A stretch of DNA of 34,151 bases, taken from the NCBI GenBank assembly GCA_903834845.1, contig CAILKW010000220.1, forward strand, positions 1 to 34,151, written 5' to 3'. Shown piece after piece: positions 18,565 to 27,148 of this stretch (position 1 is its first letter; every line of letters begins with the position of its first letter). Source of the stretch: an uncultured Bacteroidia bacterium (GTDB lineage: Bacteria; Bacteroidota; Bacteroidia; Bacteroidales; Prolixibacteraceae). Made by a program: the position numbers and the translations under genes. Below the pieces are notes generated by a model. It was not told where the DNA came from and did no database searches. It saw nothing but the letters and a program-made list of their open reading frames with translations.

Positions 18565-20091
18565 TTATTTATTTAACGATTCATGAATTCTTAGTAAACC
18601 ATCCAGATAATCCCTGTTATTTGATAAACGGGGAACCTTATTCTGCCCGCCTATCTTTCCGCGTTCACGCATCCACTCCATAAATGTTCCATCTGTAACT
18701 ATCAGAACATGTGGTCTTTCCAATGTCGCGTTTCTATGTCTTTTAGCTTCATAGTCAGAGTTTAGATCCTGCAATTTTTGGTCAAGAATTGTGGTAAACT
18801 TATCTATATCCGATGGTTGGGTATCGAATTCAATAAGCCACTGATGCGCCCCTTTTGACTGACTTTCGCTCATAAATATTGGTCCGGCTGTATAATCACT
18901 AATAATTGCCCCTGTTCCAAGGCAGGCTTCCTTGATGGCTCTTTCAGCGTTATCAATAATAACTTCTTCACCAAATGCGTTAATAAAGTGTTTAGTACGA
19001 CCTGTTATCCTCAGTTTATAAGGATTCTTTGAGGAAAATTTTACTGTATCGCCAATCATGTATCGCCAAAGTCCGCCATTAGTAGAAATCACCATAGCAT
19101 AATTAACACCTGTCTCTACATCCCAAAGAGGAATAGTTAAGGGATGGTCTTCATTGGCGTTACTTGAAGGAATAAACTCGTAGAAAACACCATAATCAAG
19201 CATAAGTAGCATATCAGCGCTTGAGGGATCATCCTGAATCGCAAAAAAACCCTCCGAAGCATTGTATGTCTCCATATAGTTCATTTTAGCAGATGGAATA
19301 ATACGCTTATATTGTTCCCTATATGGATCGAAAGAAATTCCGCCATGGATAAAAAGTTCGAGGTTTGGCCATACTTCAAGAATATTCGATTTCTTTGTGT
19401 ATTCGAGAATGTATCGAAGAAGAACCATAAACCAGGAAGGAACCCCAGCCAATGAAGTAACATTTTCAGTTACTGCAGTTTTCGTAATCTGGGAAATTTT
19501 TTCTTCAAACTCGGGAATCAATGCGATTTCAGTGGGAGGTGTACGATGGAAATCTGTCCAAAATGGAAGATTCTCAATCATAATTGCTGAAAGATCACCA
19601 TAATAGGCTTTATTACTCAAATTCGTCATCTGATGACTTCCACCCAATGTCAAACTCTTTCCCGAAAGTAATGATGCCTCGGGATAATTGCGATAGTAGA
19701 TAGCCAACACATCTTTCCCCCCTCTGAAATGGCAATCATCAAGTGATTCCCTCGAAACGGGGATAAATTTACTCTTAGCATTGGTTGTTCCCGATGACTT
19801 GGCAAACCATTTCATTATTCCGGGCCAAAGCACATTTTTATCGCCTTGAATCATACGGTTAATCAAAGGTTCGATGGTTTCATAACGGCCAACTGGAACT
19901 TTTTCTTTGTATTGTTCCCATGTTTTGGTGTTCGCATAGTCGTATTTTTCGCCCCATTCGGTATTTTTGGCCGCGTTAAGAAGATTAAAAAGCACCTCCT
20001 GCTGGATATCTGCTGCATGTTCCCGATAGAGATCTATTTCATAAATACGCTTATAATTAATCCAGTTGATTAGCGAATTGAGAATTGTCAT
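18565..20091 (-). CDS. GH3-family (auxin-responsive promoter-like) acyl-adenylating protein
   Basis: A 508-residue member of the GH3 family, named after plant enzymes that conjugate hormones to amino acids and belong to the adenylate-forming superfamily. Nucleotide-binding motifs are visible: AKSSGTTNAKSKFIPVS, then YMETYNASEGFFAIQDD, and WRYMIGDTVKF. A C-terminal domain carries RTKHFINAFGEE. Bacterial GH3 proteins are widespread in Bacteroidetes, but their substrates are not established to my knowledge. No signal peptide is seen, so it is cytoplasmic. It is transcribed with the downstream deoxynucleoside kinase. A TAAATTTG -7 match at 20189-20182 could be its promoter. Confidence 0.92.
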   Translation of the reverse strand: MTILNSLINWINYKRIYEIDLYREHAADIQQEVLFNLLNAAKNTEWGEKYDYANTKTWEQYKEKVPVGRYETIEPLINRMIQGDKNVLWPGIMKWFAKSSGTTNAKSKFIPVSRESLDDCHFRGGKDVLAIYYRNYPEASLLSGKSLTLGGSHQMTNLSNKAYYGDLSAIMIENLPFWTDFHRTPPTEIALIPEFEEKISQITKTAVTENVTSLAGVPSWFMVLLRYILEYTKKSNILEVWPNLELFIHGGISFDPYREQYKRIIPSAKMNYMETYNASEGFFAIQDDPSSADMLLMLDYGVFYEFIPSSNANEDHPLTIPLWDVETGVNYAMVISTNGGLWRYMIGDTVKFSSKNPYKLRITGRTKHFINAFGEEVIIDNAERAIKEACLGTGAIISDYTAGPIFMSESQSKGAHQWLIEFDTQPSDIDKFTTILDQKLQDLNSDYEAKRHRNATLERPHVLIVTDGTFMEWMRERGKIGGQNKVPRLSNNRDYLDGLLRIHESLNK

Positions 20092-20202
20092 GCTATGAAT
20101 TATTTTGAATTATTCGGTTGAAATTTAGTAATTTTCGGCAAAATATCAAAGTGTTTGTTTTTACATATAAATTTAATGCGACAAATTTAAAACTTTATTC
20201 TC

Positions 20203-20730
20203 ATGAATGTAGTAGATATCGTTCTGATTGTACTTATTATTGGTGCTGCAATTAATGGTTTTGTAAAAGGTTTTTTTATAGAGCTGGCTTCAATTGCCTC
20301 ATTAATACTTGGAATATGGGCTGCCGTTGAATTTACCGATCTTGTCCAGCAATGGCTGTCGAACTACCTTCACTGGAGTATTGACTCTATAAGACTAGCA
20401 GCATTTATTCTTATTTTTGTTTTTGTTGTCCTTATTGTTCACTTAATTGCATCACTCACCGAAAAATTTGTAAAAGCGATAGCTCTCGGTATCTTTAGTA
20501 GGCTGGCAGGAGCTATATTCGGAGCATTTAAAGCTGCATTTATCCTGAGTATCCTAATAATAATAATCACAAAAATAGAGAATTATACCATTACAATTAT
20601 ACCTGATAAGGCAAAAACCGAATCCAGATTATATGGCCCAATCGAAAACATGGCTCCCAATATACTGCCATTCCTGAAAGCAGAAAAGGAAAGAACAAAC
20701 CGACAACCATCAAAAAACCCTACAACATAA
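20203..20730 (+). CDS. CvpA-family membrane protein
   Basis: A 175-residue protein with about four hydrophobic segments. It starts with the typical CvpA pattern NVVDIVLIVLIIGAAINGFVKGFFIELASIASLILGIW (residues about 2-39, with the conserved GFVKGF), followed by FVVLIVHLIASLTEKFVKA and RLAGAIFGAFKA. CvpA is named for a requirement in colicin V production in E. coli and is linked to envelope function, but its molecular role is unresolved. The C-terminus is hydrophilic and lysine-rich. It stands alone and ends two bases before the stop of the convergent gene. Confidence 0.9.
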   Translation: MNVVDIVLIVLIIGAAINGFVKGFFIELASIASLILGIWAAVEFTDLVQQWLSNYLHWSIDSIRLAAFILIFVFVVLIVHLIASLTEKFVKAIALGIFSRLAGAIFGAFKAAFILSILIIIITKIENYTITIIPDKAKTESRLYGPIENMAPNILPFLKAEKERTNRQPSKNPTT

Positions 20731-20732
20731 CA

Positions 20733-21842
20733 TTAATGGTTATCTGATTTTACACGACTACTTTTAATTACTTTTTCTGAAAAATCTTTCCAGAACATTC
20801 TATGAAATTTCAGACTATTCGATTTTGTGAGTAATTCGTTAGGAGAAAATGTACTGCCGGGAATAGTTGCCAACCTCGTTTCCTCCTTGTAAAGTGATGG
20901 AGATTCAGGATGAAATTGAACTCCTATGACATTACCAAAAACCCTGTGCTGCAATCCTTCCACGATTTTTTTATCGGTTGAAGTCGCAATTACATTCAGA
21001 TTTGCTCCCTTTTTCCCGACTGCCTGATGATGATAACTTAAAACCATGGGTGTAGTCGCCTCAGACATCCTCGAAATCTCACCAAGATACCCTTTTTGAA
21101 GAATTCTAATGGGATGGAAATTGCCGCCGAACAGTTCTGAAAGTGGATAAAAAGGACTTAAATAACTCCTATGTTGGTTTTCTAAAGGCATTGCAGCAAC
21201 TTTTTCTAAGGTATTTTTATGATAACGTTGCTGGGGTATATCCTGAAGCAAAGTTCCTCCTGCAGCTACATTCATAGTTTGCATACCAAGGCAAAAAGCT
21301 CTAATAATAAAGTCAGGCTTACCAACGAGAAAAGGTTTGAATGTTGGGTTTCGGCTACCTCCAATAAGATGGAAAAACAGAGAAGTCTCGAAATAATGAC
21401 GATATGGATCGGTAACTAACGTTAATAGATGTTCCTCCTGTCCATAAACTGCTGCCGGAATATCGGGACCTCCATAGAAAATTATCGCATCCGACTCTTC
21501 AAATAATTTTCGGAAAGCAATTGAGCAATTATTTTCACGATAAATATCTTCCAGTTTAAGATCACCTGTTATTTTCATAAGTTTATAATTATTTATCTGA
21601 TGTTCTGCCAGATATTTTTCCGATGCAGTATAATTATAAGCCTCCTTTTCGTAGTAAACACCCAATAATTCCACTTCCGGGATGTCGATAATTTTATTTT
21701 CGACCATCCAGACCATGTTTTCAATATTACTAACTGTTGGATGGAGCAAAACCAACCTGTGCTGGGCCTGACCCTGAAAAAAGATCAGTATAACGAAGGT
21801 CAACATTAACAATGATTTGATTTGAAATCCGCCTTTTCTCAT
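20733..21842 (-). CDS. Exported class-I glutamine amidotransferase-like (peptidase C26-type) protein
   Basis: A 369-residue protein with an N-terminal signal peptide (hydrophobic residues 10-22, likely cleavage after GQA at Ala26), so it is predicted to be periplasmic or secreted. The rest resembles class-I glutamine amidotransferase/gamma-glutamyl hydrolase proteins: IIFYGGPDIPAAVYG (oxyanion region), nucleophile elbow RAFCLGMQTMNVAAGG with Cys184, MVLSYHHQAV, and GVQFHPESPSLY with His311 and Glu313. The Cys-His-Glu triad is therefore complete. Cytoplasmic relatives such as PuuD hydrolyse gamma-glutamyl amides. An exported member suggests breakdown of external gamma-glutamyl compounds, but this is inference. 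There is no obvious operon partner. Confidence 0.8.
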   Translation of the reverse strand: MRKGGFQIKSLLMLTFVILIFFQGQAQHRLVLLHPTVSNIENMVWMVENKIIDIPEVELLGVYYEKEAYNYTASEKYLAEHQINNYKLMKITGDLKLEDIYRENNCSIAFRKLFEESDAIIFYGGPDIPAAVYGQEEHLLTLVTDPYRHYFETSLFFHLIGGSRNPTFKPFLVGKPDFIIRAFCLGMQTMNVAAGGTLLQDIPQQRYHKNTLEKVAAMPLENQHRSYLSPFYPLSELFGGNFHPIRILQKGYLGEISRMSEATTPMVLSYHHQAVGKKGANLNVIATSTDKKIVEGLQHRVFGNVIGVQFHPESPSLYKEETRLATIPGSTFSPNELLTKSNSLKFHRMFWKDFSEKVIKSSRVKSDNH

Positions 21843-21999
21843 ATTATTTATATTTAAGGCTGAAAAGTAGTATTTTTAATTCAAAAATCATAATCACATC
21901 CCCACTTTAACCTTTTCTTTTCTTTGAACAGTTAGATGCGTTGATTTTCCTGTGAATAATTTAAGAATTTTTGCTTTTATACAAGATGTTTGAAAGTTG

Positions 22000-22007
22000 T
22001 ATCTTTG
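22000..22007 (+). promoter_or_regulatory. -7 element for tyrS
   Basis: TATCTTTG followed by CA, a canonical TAnnTTTGC, 25 bases before the tyrS ATG. TTTG boxes exist upstream (21970-21973) but at 26 bases spacing, longer than usual. Confidence 0.55.
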
Positions 22008-22031
22008 CACGATTATTTAATTACTGTTTAA

Positions 22032-23327
22032 ATGAATTTTGTTGAAGAATTAACCTGGAGAGGCATGGTACATGATATGATGCCCGGACTTGAAGAACAG
22101 CTAAAAAAAGAAGTTACATCGGCTTATCTTGGGATTGACCCGACCGCAGACTCTTTACATATCGGACATCTTGTTGGTGTGATGATGTTAAAACATTTCC
22201 AGATTTCGGGACATAAACCCATAGTTTTAGTGGGTGGCGCAACCGGAATGATAGGCGATCCTTCCGGCAAATCGCAGGAACGAAATTTATTGGATGAACC
22301 GACCTTGAGGCATAATCAGGAATGTCTTAAAATTCAAATTGCAAAATTTCTTGATTTTGATTCAATGAATCCGAGCCAGGCTGAAATGGTCAACAATTAT
22401 GATTGGATGAAAGACTTCAGCTTTCTGGATTTTATACGCGACATTGGCAAGCACATCACCGTCAATTATATGATGGCAAAAGATTCAGTCAAAAAACGAC
22501 TTGATCCTGACAGTGGCCTGACAGGGATGTCATTTACTGAATTTACTTACCAATTAGTTCAGGGTGCCGATTTTCTCCATCTTTTTAAAACTAAAAACTG
22601 CAAATTGCAGATGGGAGGCTCCGATCAATGGGGAAATATCACCACAGGTACTGAGTTGATCAGGAGGGTTGCCGGTGGCGAGGCATACGCACTTACTTGT
22701 CCGCTTATCAAAAAGGCAGATGGTACAAAATTCGGAAAAACAGAATCAGGTAACGTTTGGCTCGATCCGGTGCGCACATCACCATATAAATTCTATCAGT
22801 TTTGGTTAAACACTTCGGATGCAGATGCAGACAAATACATCAAAATTTTTACCATTTTACCAAAAGAAACGATAGATCAATTAATTGAACAGCATAAACT
22901 GGCACCTCATCTGCGTCAGCTACAAAAAGTATTGGCTAAAGAAGTTACCTGCATGGTTCATTCTGAAGTTGATTACAATTTAGCGGTTGAGGCCTCGGAA
23001 ATTCTCTTTGGAAAGGGAACTGAGGAAACATTACGTAAGCTTGACGAAGAAACATTTTTATCAGTTTTCGAGGGTGTACCGCAATTCAATATTCCGATGT
23101 CTGATCTTGAACCAGAAGTAAATATTGTTGATTTATTGGCAGAAAAGACTTTGGTTTTTCCGTCGAAAGGTGAAGCACGGCGTACAATTGCAGGTGGCGG
23201 TGTGTCAATCAATAAGGTAAAAATTGAAAAACCTGACGAAATAATTTCTCAATCTAAACTTATTGGAGGCAAATATCTTTTGGTACAGAAAGGGAAGAAG
23301 AACTATTTTCTCCTAAAAGCAGAATAA
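22032..23327 (+). CDS. tyrS: Tyrosyl-tRNA synthetase
   Basis: A 431-residue class-I aminoacyl-tRNA synthetase charging tRNA-Tyr. It has [16 protein letters not shown] with HIGH at 43-46, [14 protein letters not shown], the tyrosine/tRNA-binding [21 protein letters not shown] and the KMSKS-equivalent KFGKT near residue 233. The C-terminal S4 RNA-binding domain ([20 protein letters not shown]) is present. Length is normal. The gene has its own promoter and shares a two-way terminator with the convergent tRNA-Asn gene. Confidence 0.98.
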   Translation: MNFVEELTWRGMVHDMMPGLEEQLKKEVTSAYLGIDPTADSLHIGHLVGVMMLKHFQISGHKPIVLVGGATGMIGDPSGKSQERNLLDEPTLRHNQECLKIQIAKFLDFDSMNPSQAEMVNNYDWMKDFSFLDFIRDIGKHITVNYMMAKDSVKKRLDPDSGLTGMSFTEFTYQLVQGADFLHLFKTKNCKLQMGGSDQWGNITTGTELIRRVAGGEAYALTCPLIKKADGTKFGKTESGNVWLDPVRTSPYKFYQFWLNTSDADADKYIKIFTILPKETIDQLIEQHKLAPHLRQLQKVLAKEVTCMVHSEVDYNLAVEASEILFGKGTEETLRKLDEETFLSVFEGVPQFNIPMSDLEPEVNIVDLLAEKTLVFPSKGEARRTIAGGGVSINKVKIEKPDEIISQSKLIGGKYLLVQKGKKNYFLLKAE

Positions 23328-23360
23328 ACTAAAAAATAAGAATCAAAATACTTGTAAAAC

Positions 23361-23396
23361 AAAAAAGGCTGAAACCCAACGATTTCAGCCTTTTTT
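23361..23396. terminator. Bidirectional terminator shared by tyrS and tRNA-Asn
   Basis: A perfect 14-base inverted repeat (23361-23374 with 23383-23396; core GGCTGAAA/TTTCAGCC) with A6 on one side and T6 on the other and an 8-base loop. It is symmetric, so it should work for tyrS (+) and for tRNA-Asn (-). It begins two bases after the mature 3' end of the tRNA. Confidence 0.9.
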
Positions 23397-23398
23397 AG

Positions 23399-23472
23399 CT
23401 CCTCAGGTAGGACTTGAACCTACGACCTACGGATTAACAGTCCGCCGCTCTAACCAACTGAGCTACTGAGGA
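23399..23472 (-). tRNA. tRNA-Asn (GTT)
   Basis: A 74-base tRNA. On the minus strand the acceptor stem TCCTCAG pairs with CTGAGGA, the D-arm has AGCTCAGTTGGTTAGAGC, the anticodon arm reads GGACTGTTAATCC with anticodon GTT, and the T-arm contains GGTTCAAGTCC. The discriminator base is G and CCA is not encoded. A TAATTTTG -7 match (23525-23518) followed by CA lies about 45 bases upstream. The shared terminator follows immediately. Confidence 0.97.
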
Positions 23473-23517
23473 ATAAGCTTATAATTTACCTTAGCCATAA
23501 TTTCTTCTAAAGCGTTG

Positions 23518-23525
23518 CAAAATTA
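23518..23525 (-). promoter_or_regulatory. -7 element for tRNA-Asn
   Basis: The minus strand reads TAATTTTG followed by CA, a TAnnTTTGC match, 46 bases upstream of the tRNA 5' end. On the plus strand TATATTTG at 23549-23556 is the matching candidate for the divergent PfkB-family gene. Confidence 0.45.
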
Positions 23526-23548
23526 GTAAGTTTTTCATAAATCTGAAA

Positions 23549-23556
23549 TATATTTG
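23549..23556 (+). promoter_or_regulatory. -7 element for the PfkB-family kinase gene
   Basis: TATATTTG fits TAnnTTTG and lies 27 bases before the ATG at 23583. No clear -33 box. Confidence 0.4.
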
Positions 23557-23582
23557 TAAAATAATCAAAAAAAAATCAAAGA

Positions 23583-24563
23583 ATGAGAAAGTTGAAAATA
23601 TTGGGTATTGGGAATGCCCTTGTTGATATTATGGTACTAATAGAAAATGATCTAATTATCAATAATTTAAATCTTCCTAAAGGAGGAATGACCCTCGTTG
23701 ATGGTGATCAATCAGCGATGATTCAAAATGAAATTTCGCACCTGAATATTAAAATTGCAACCGGTGGTTCTGTTGCAAATGCGATTAATGGGATCGCAGG
23801 TCTTGATGTGGATTGCGGGTTTGTTGGTGCAATCGGTCGAGATGAGCTTGGGTTACTGTTTAAAAATGACATGTTCAAACGTGGAATTTCCTTGGTGATG
23901 AAAGAACTCGATCTTCCTACCGGGCGCGCAGTGGGTTTTATCAGTCAGGGTGGAGAGCGCACATTTGCCACATATTTGGGAGCAGCCATTGAAATGGGTC
24001 CTGATGATATCTCGACAGAGCTATTTAATGGATACGATTTGTTTTTTATCGAAGGTTATCTGGTTTTTAATCATGCTTTAATTATGGCAGCCGCTACCGC
24101 TGCAAAATCAGCAGGACTTACAATTGCACTCGATCTGTCGAGTTTCAACGTTGTCGAGGCCAATCAAGATATTCTCAATGAATTAGTTGATAATTATATT
24201 GATATTATTTTTGCCAACGAAGAAGAAGCAAAGTCATTTACTGGTATGTTACCAGAAGAGGCCCTTGATAATCTGGCAGATCGATGTGATATAGCTATCG
24301 TAAAGGTTGGGAAAGAGGGTGCTTTTATTAAACAGGGAACTTGTAAATGGCATATCCCAGCCGTGACGTCTTCAGTAATTGATACTACAGGTGCAGGTGA
24401 TTATTTTGCAGCCGGATTTCTGGCAGGTTTAGCAACAGGATGCGATCTGGGAAAATGTGGGTCAATTGGCGCATTAATGGCAGGAGAAGTGATAAAAGTA
24501 ATTGGTGCAGAATTAAGTGATAGCCAATGGAATGACGTAAAAAACCGCGTAAAATCACTATAA
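23583..24563 (+). CDS. PfkB-family carbohydrate/nucleoside kinase (adenosine-kinase-like)
   Basis: A 326-residue ribokinase-fold kinase. The N-terminus has GIGNALVDI and MTLVDGDQ, then the PfkB signature 1 region TGGSVANAINGIAGL and GFVGAIGRDELG. Signature 2, DTTGAGDYFAAGFLAGLATG, contains the catalytic Asp in GAGD. The NALVD start and GGSVAN segment resemble adenosine-kinase-like members, but the substrate (nucleoside or sugar) cannot be fixed by reading. It is monocistronic between tRNA-Asn (divergent) and the Fic gene (convergent). Confidence 0.92.
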   Translation: MRKLKILGIGNALVDIMVLIENDLIINNLNLPKGGMTLVDGDQSAMIQNEISHLNIKIATGGSVANAINGIAGLDVDCGFVGAIGRDELGLLFKNDMFKRGISLVMKELDLPTGRAVGFISQGGERTFATYLGAAIEMGPDDISTELFNGYDLFFIEGYLVFNHALIMAAATAAKSAGLTIALDLSSFNVVEANQDILNELVDNYIDIIFANEEEAKSFTGMLPEEALDNLADRCDIAIVKVGKEGAFIKQGTCKWHIPAVTSSVIDTTGAGDYFAAGFLAGLATGCDLGKCGSIGALMAGEVIKVIGAELSDSQWNDVKNRVKSL

Positions 24564-24608
24564 ATTTGTCAATACTTTAGTTTTTTAAGGGTTATAGTCG
24601 CGTAAAAC

Positions 24609-25658
24609 TCAAAAGTAGGTCTTTACGGCAAATTCAAATTGACTTATAAAGATTTTTTTAAAGACTGATATGTTGTTTTGCTCATAGAATATCAACATTG
24701 CCTTTTTATAGTCAATGGAATTTATGGTTCTGAAAGAAATGGGACAGCAATTATTATTCATTAGTATTGCGTTGCTAATGATTCTTGCTGTCCTTTTATT
24801 TCCATCATTAAAGGCTTGAATATATGATAGTAATACTAAGGCAAGTAAAGCTTTCGCAAAAACATTTTTCTCCTTGTTGACTAATGCACACATATTTTCG
24901 AGTGCCTCCCTAATCTGAAACTCGTTATCAAGAGGTTTATAGTTAGTTCCTGAAATTCCGACTCTTCGTCTTCTGATATTTCTGTCAACGTACAACTCCT
25001 TTATTAAGATGCTGTGAATATCTTCAATTCCGGATACAGTTAACGGTGAGACATAAGTAGTATTTTCAATAATAAAATCCAAGGCATCCTTATGATTAAG
25101 AAGCATGATCGCCTCCTCTTTCGTTTTACCCGATGCTGTTTCTTTTTCTCTTAACAAACGTTCTGTTTCTAAAAGCGAGTATGTATTGCCTTCAATCTGT
25201 GATGACTTCCAGCTCAGGTCAATTGCCAAACGTTCAAGCTCTTTTTTATATTCAAGATATGTGAGTTTAGAAATATTCTCTTTATATATATTTTGAAGAT
25301 TATTCAATATGTTAAGCTCATCATTTGTGAAAACAGAAACTTTACTTAAAGTATCTGTAATTAATGAATGGTTGTAACTCTCTTTTATATTCCTTTCATC
25401 TATTTCCATTTTAAAATACATCTCTTCATCAATGAAGCGAATTAATTCATAAGCTGGACTTATCAGGTACTTTGTTCCTTTTCCTTTACCGTTAAAAATG
25501 ATCAGATTTGTTGATATTAATTTTTGCAGAGTTCTTTTTAAGGTTGCATAACCAAGTTTTACTTCAATTCCGGCGTATATCTCCCCTGATGAAACTGAAG
25601 AATTCAGTTTAAGAAATTCCAGTATTAAAGTGCTGTTGTCTTTTATATTTTTCGACAT
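24609..25658 (-). CDS. HTH-Fic-domain protein with altered Fic motif
   Basis: A 349-residue Fic protein from ATG 25658 (MSKNIKD); a GTG seven codons upstream overlaps a promoter-like TATATTTG and is less likely. The N-terminal ~70 residues form a winged-helix region (SSGEIYAGIEVKLGYATLKR, then LISTNLIIFNGKGKGTKYL). The centre has an inhibitory-helix-like SSQIEGN near residue 151 and the Fic core lies around 281-289. Fic enzymes transfer AMP or related groups using HPFx(D/E)GNxR. Here the motif is QAFNDGNKR, with Gln281 (CAA) replacing the catalytic His, so ordinary AMPylation may be lost. No short antitoxin gene lies beside it. It may act as a DNA-binding regulator, or have unusual chemistry. 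Confidence 0.88.
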   Translation of the reverse strand: MSKNIKDNSTLILEFLKLNSSVSSGEIYAGIEVKLGYATLKRTLQKLISTNLIIFNGKGKGTKYLISPAYELIRFIDEEMYFKMEIDERNIKESYNHSLITDTLSKVSVFTNDELNILNNLQNIYKENISKLTYLEYKKELERLAIDLSWKSSQIEGNTYSLLETERLLREKETASGKTKEEAIMLLNHKDALDFIIENTTYVSPLTVSGIEDIHSILIKELYVDRNIRRRRVGISGTNYKPLDNEFQIREALENMCALVNKEKNVFAKALLALVLLSYIQAFNDGNKRTARIISNAILMNNNCCPISFRTINSIDYKKAMLIFYEQNNISVFKKIFISQFEFAVKTYF

Positions 25659-25678
25659 ACTAAATAATTTTGAGATCA

Positions 25679-25686
25679 CAAATATA
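25679..25686 (-). promoter_or_regulatory. -7 element for the Fic-domain gene
   Basis: The minus strand reads TATATTTG, a TAnnTTTG match 20 bases upstream of the chosen ATG at 25658. It supports that start over the GTG at 25679, which lies inside the element. Confidence 0.45.
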
Positions 25687-25816
25687 GTAATTGCGGCTCA
25701 ATATTAATAATAAATGAGCCCTATTTGTAGTTTGTGTGAGCTTTATAATTGTCAGGTATTACACTATTAATCATTTTTCTCAATTTGGGGATAAGAATAT
25801 TTTAGACAAAATTGAT

Positions 25817-25824
25817 TAGATTTG
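25817..25824 (+). promoter_or_regulatory. -7 element for the membrane-protein gene at 25852
   Basis: TAGATTTG followed by CA (TAnnTTTGC) lies 27 bases before the ATG. An upstream in-frame TTG is part of this element, so it cannot be the start. Confidence 0.5.
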
Positions 25825-25851
25825 CACTATAAAAATTTTAAATTCGAAAAA

Positions 25852-26652
25852 ATGTCCTTCGCACAAAAACTCCAAAAGAGTAAATATCACCTTATTTTTT
25901 CTGTTTTACCTATAGTTATTATTGCCGGCGTAATAAAGGTCATCCTTCACTTTCTTGATTGGGAATTGATTCCAAAAGAGCTTACTATGTTCTTTCCCAG
26001 CATTTTAACCGGAATCATATTTATACTCGGGGTTTTATTGGCCGGCGTTGTTTCGGATTACAAAGAGAGTGAGAAAATCCCGAACGAATTAGCGGCATCA
26101 TTGTATGCACTCTGGCAGGAGACAAATTTTATAGGCAAGGTTCAAAACTGTAAATCTGTACCTGGGATATTTATTAAATTGAGATTGTTTATTCCGACTT
26201 TAAAGGAAGATTTTTTTTTAAAACGAAACGACAAAATATTTAAGCTTCTTGATGACTTGTCATCCGATGTTATTCAATTAGGGAAAGAGGATGCTTTGCC
26301 CGGATATCTTTTCAGAATGAAGGTGGAAATATCAAATTTGAAAAAAAATTTAACCCGTATTAATGTCATTAAAAGTACTGATTTTATTCCTTCAGTTTTT
26401 GTTTGTATTCTCGCTATTACTATTGTCTTTCTGACTGTTTACTGCCTACTGGCTGTTGATCCGTGGTGGGGAGGGTTGATTGTTCAGTGCATTTTCACTT
26501 TCGTGATCTTTGCGATCCTTAAGCTAATCAAGGACATGGAGGATCCTTTCAAATACGATGGGAGTGGCCAGGCCAAAGCCGACGAAGTACGTCTCGAGGT
26601 CCTTGATTACCTCCAAAAAGAATTTGAAGAAAAACTAATATGGCTTTTTTGA
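25852..26652 (+). CDS. Unknown membrane protein with four predicted transmembrane helices
   Basis: 266 residues from ATG 25852 (MSFAQKLQ). Hydrophobic segments lie about 18-35, 50-70, 180-200 and 208-225, in two pairs separated by a polar region of about 100 residues (GVVSDYKESEKIPNELAASL, then several Lys-rich stretches). This two-pair layout is loosely like bestrophin-like/DUF4239 proteins, but I cannot confirm that relationship. The C-terminus is charged. It converges with another small membrane protein whose stop is five bases away, and is divergent from the Fic gene. No function is assigned. Confidence 0.7.
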   Translation: MSFAQKLQKSKYHLIFSVLPIVIIAGVIKVILHFLDWELIPKELTMFFPSILTGIIFILGVLLAGVVSDYKESEKIPNELAASLYALWQETNFIGKVQNCKSVPGIFIKLRLFIPTLKEDFFLKRNDKIFKLLDDLSSDVIQLGKEDALPGYLFRMKVEISNLKKNLTRINVIKSTDFIPSVFVCILAITIVFLTVYCLLAVDPWWGGLIVQCIFTFVIFAILKLIKDMEDPFKYDGSGQAKADEVRLEVLDYLQKEFEEKLIWLF

Positions 26653-26656
26653 AAGA

Positions 26657-27028
26657 TTAATTGCGAAATCTGTCTGCAATATATTGCCAAATAATTTTTA
26701 CTCCGAGAAAAAAGCAAAAAACACCAAACAATATAAAAAGACCTCCCAAGCCAATGGCTATTATTTCTTTTGGCGTTTGAGGCATCGCATGGGCAAGTCG
26801 CTGGTAAACTGTAAATCCTGTTGATTCAACACCACCCTTAGGAGCAGTTTTAACAGCCCATATAATCAAAGAACCGACTCCGATCATAACTACTGCCAAA
26901 CCCCAGCCTAAATAAAACCCTTCCTTGTCAAATTTTGCTGGTTCAACCCTTTTGGATTTAATTGGTTTTTTTTTCGCGTTGGTTACTTTTTGGGCTGATT
27001 CGGTTTCAGTTCTTTTTTTTACATTCAT
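26657..27028 (-). CDS. Small unknown membrane protein with two predicted helices
   Basis: 123 residues: a basic, Lys-rich N-terminal tail of about 35 residues, then two hydrophobic helices (about 43-61 and 90-112, the second with a GLGGLFILFGVFCFFLG pattern) joined by a loop containing AMPQTPKEI. It ends in a basic tail (ADRFRN). The start is well supported: ATG 27028 is preceded by AGGAGG at 27040-27035 with six bases spacing, unusual for Bacteroidetes. I do not recognise the family. No partner on the same strand. Confidence 0.7.
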   Translation of the reverse strand: MNVKKRTETESAQKVTNAKKKPIKSKRVEPAKFDKEGFYLGWGLAVVMIGVGSLIIWAVKTAPKGGVESTGFTVYQRLAHAMPQTPKEIIAIGLGGLFILFGVFCFFLGVKIIWQYIADRFRN

Positions 27029-27040
27029 GGCAAACCTCCT
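27029..27040 (-). promoter_or_regulatory. Strong Shine-Dalgarno sequence
   Basis: AGGAGG on the minus strand, six bases before the ATG of the small membrane protein. Most genes in this window have no such site, so it stands out and fixes the start. Confidence 0.7.
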
Positions 27041-27148
27041 GATTTTTTGTTTAGTAATTTAATAATGTGCTGTTTTAAAATTATTCCTGCACCATAGGCA
27101 ACGAAATTATGAAATAATTTGTTACTTTGCAATCTCTTTTAAAAAATA

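Noticed and set aside
24609-25658. Toxin-antitoxin module of the Fic gene
   Set aside because: There is no small antitoxin gene next to it, and the Fic motif lacks its catalytic His. The inhibitory-like segment is inside the same protein.
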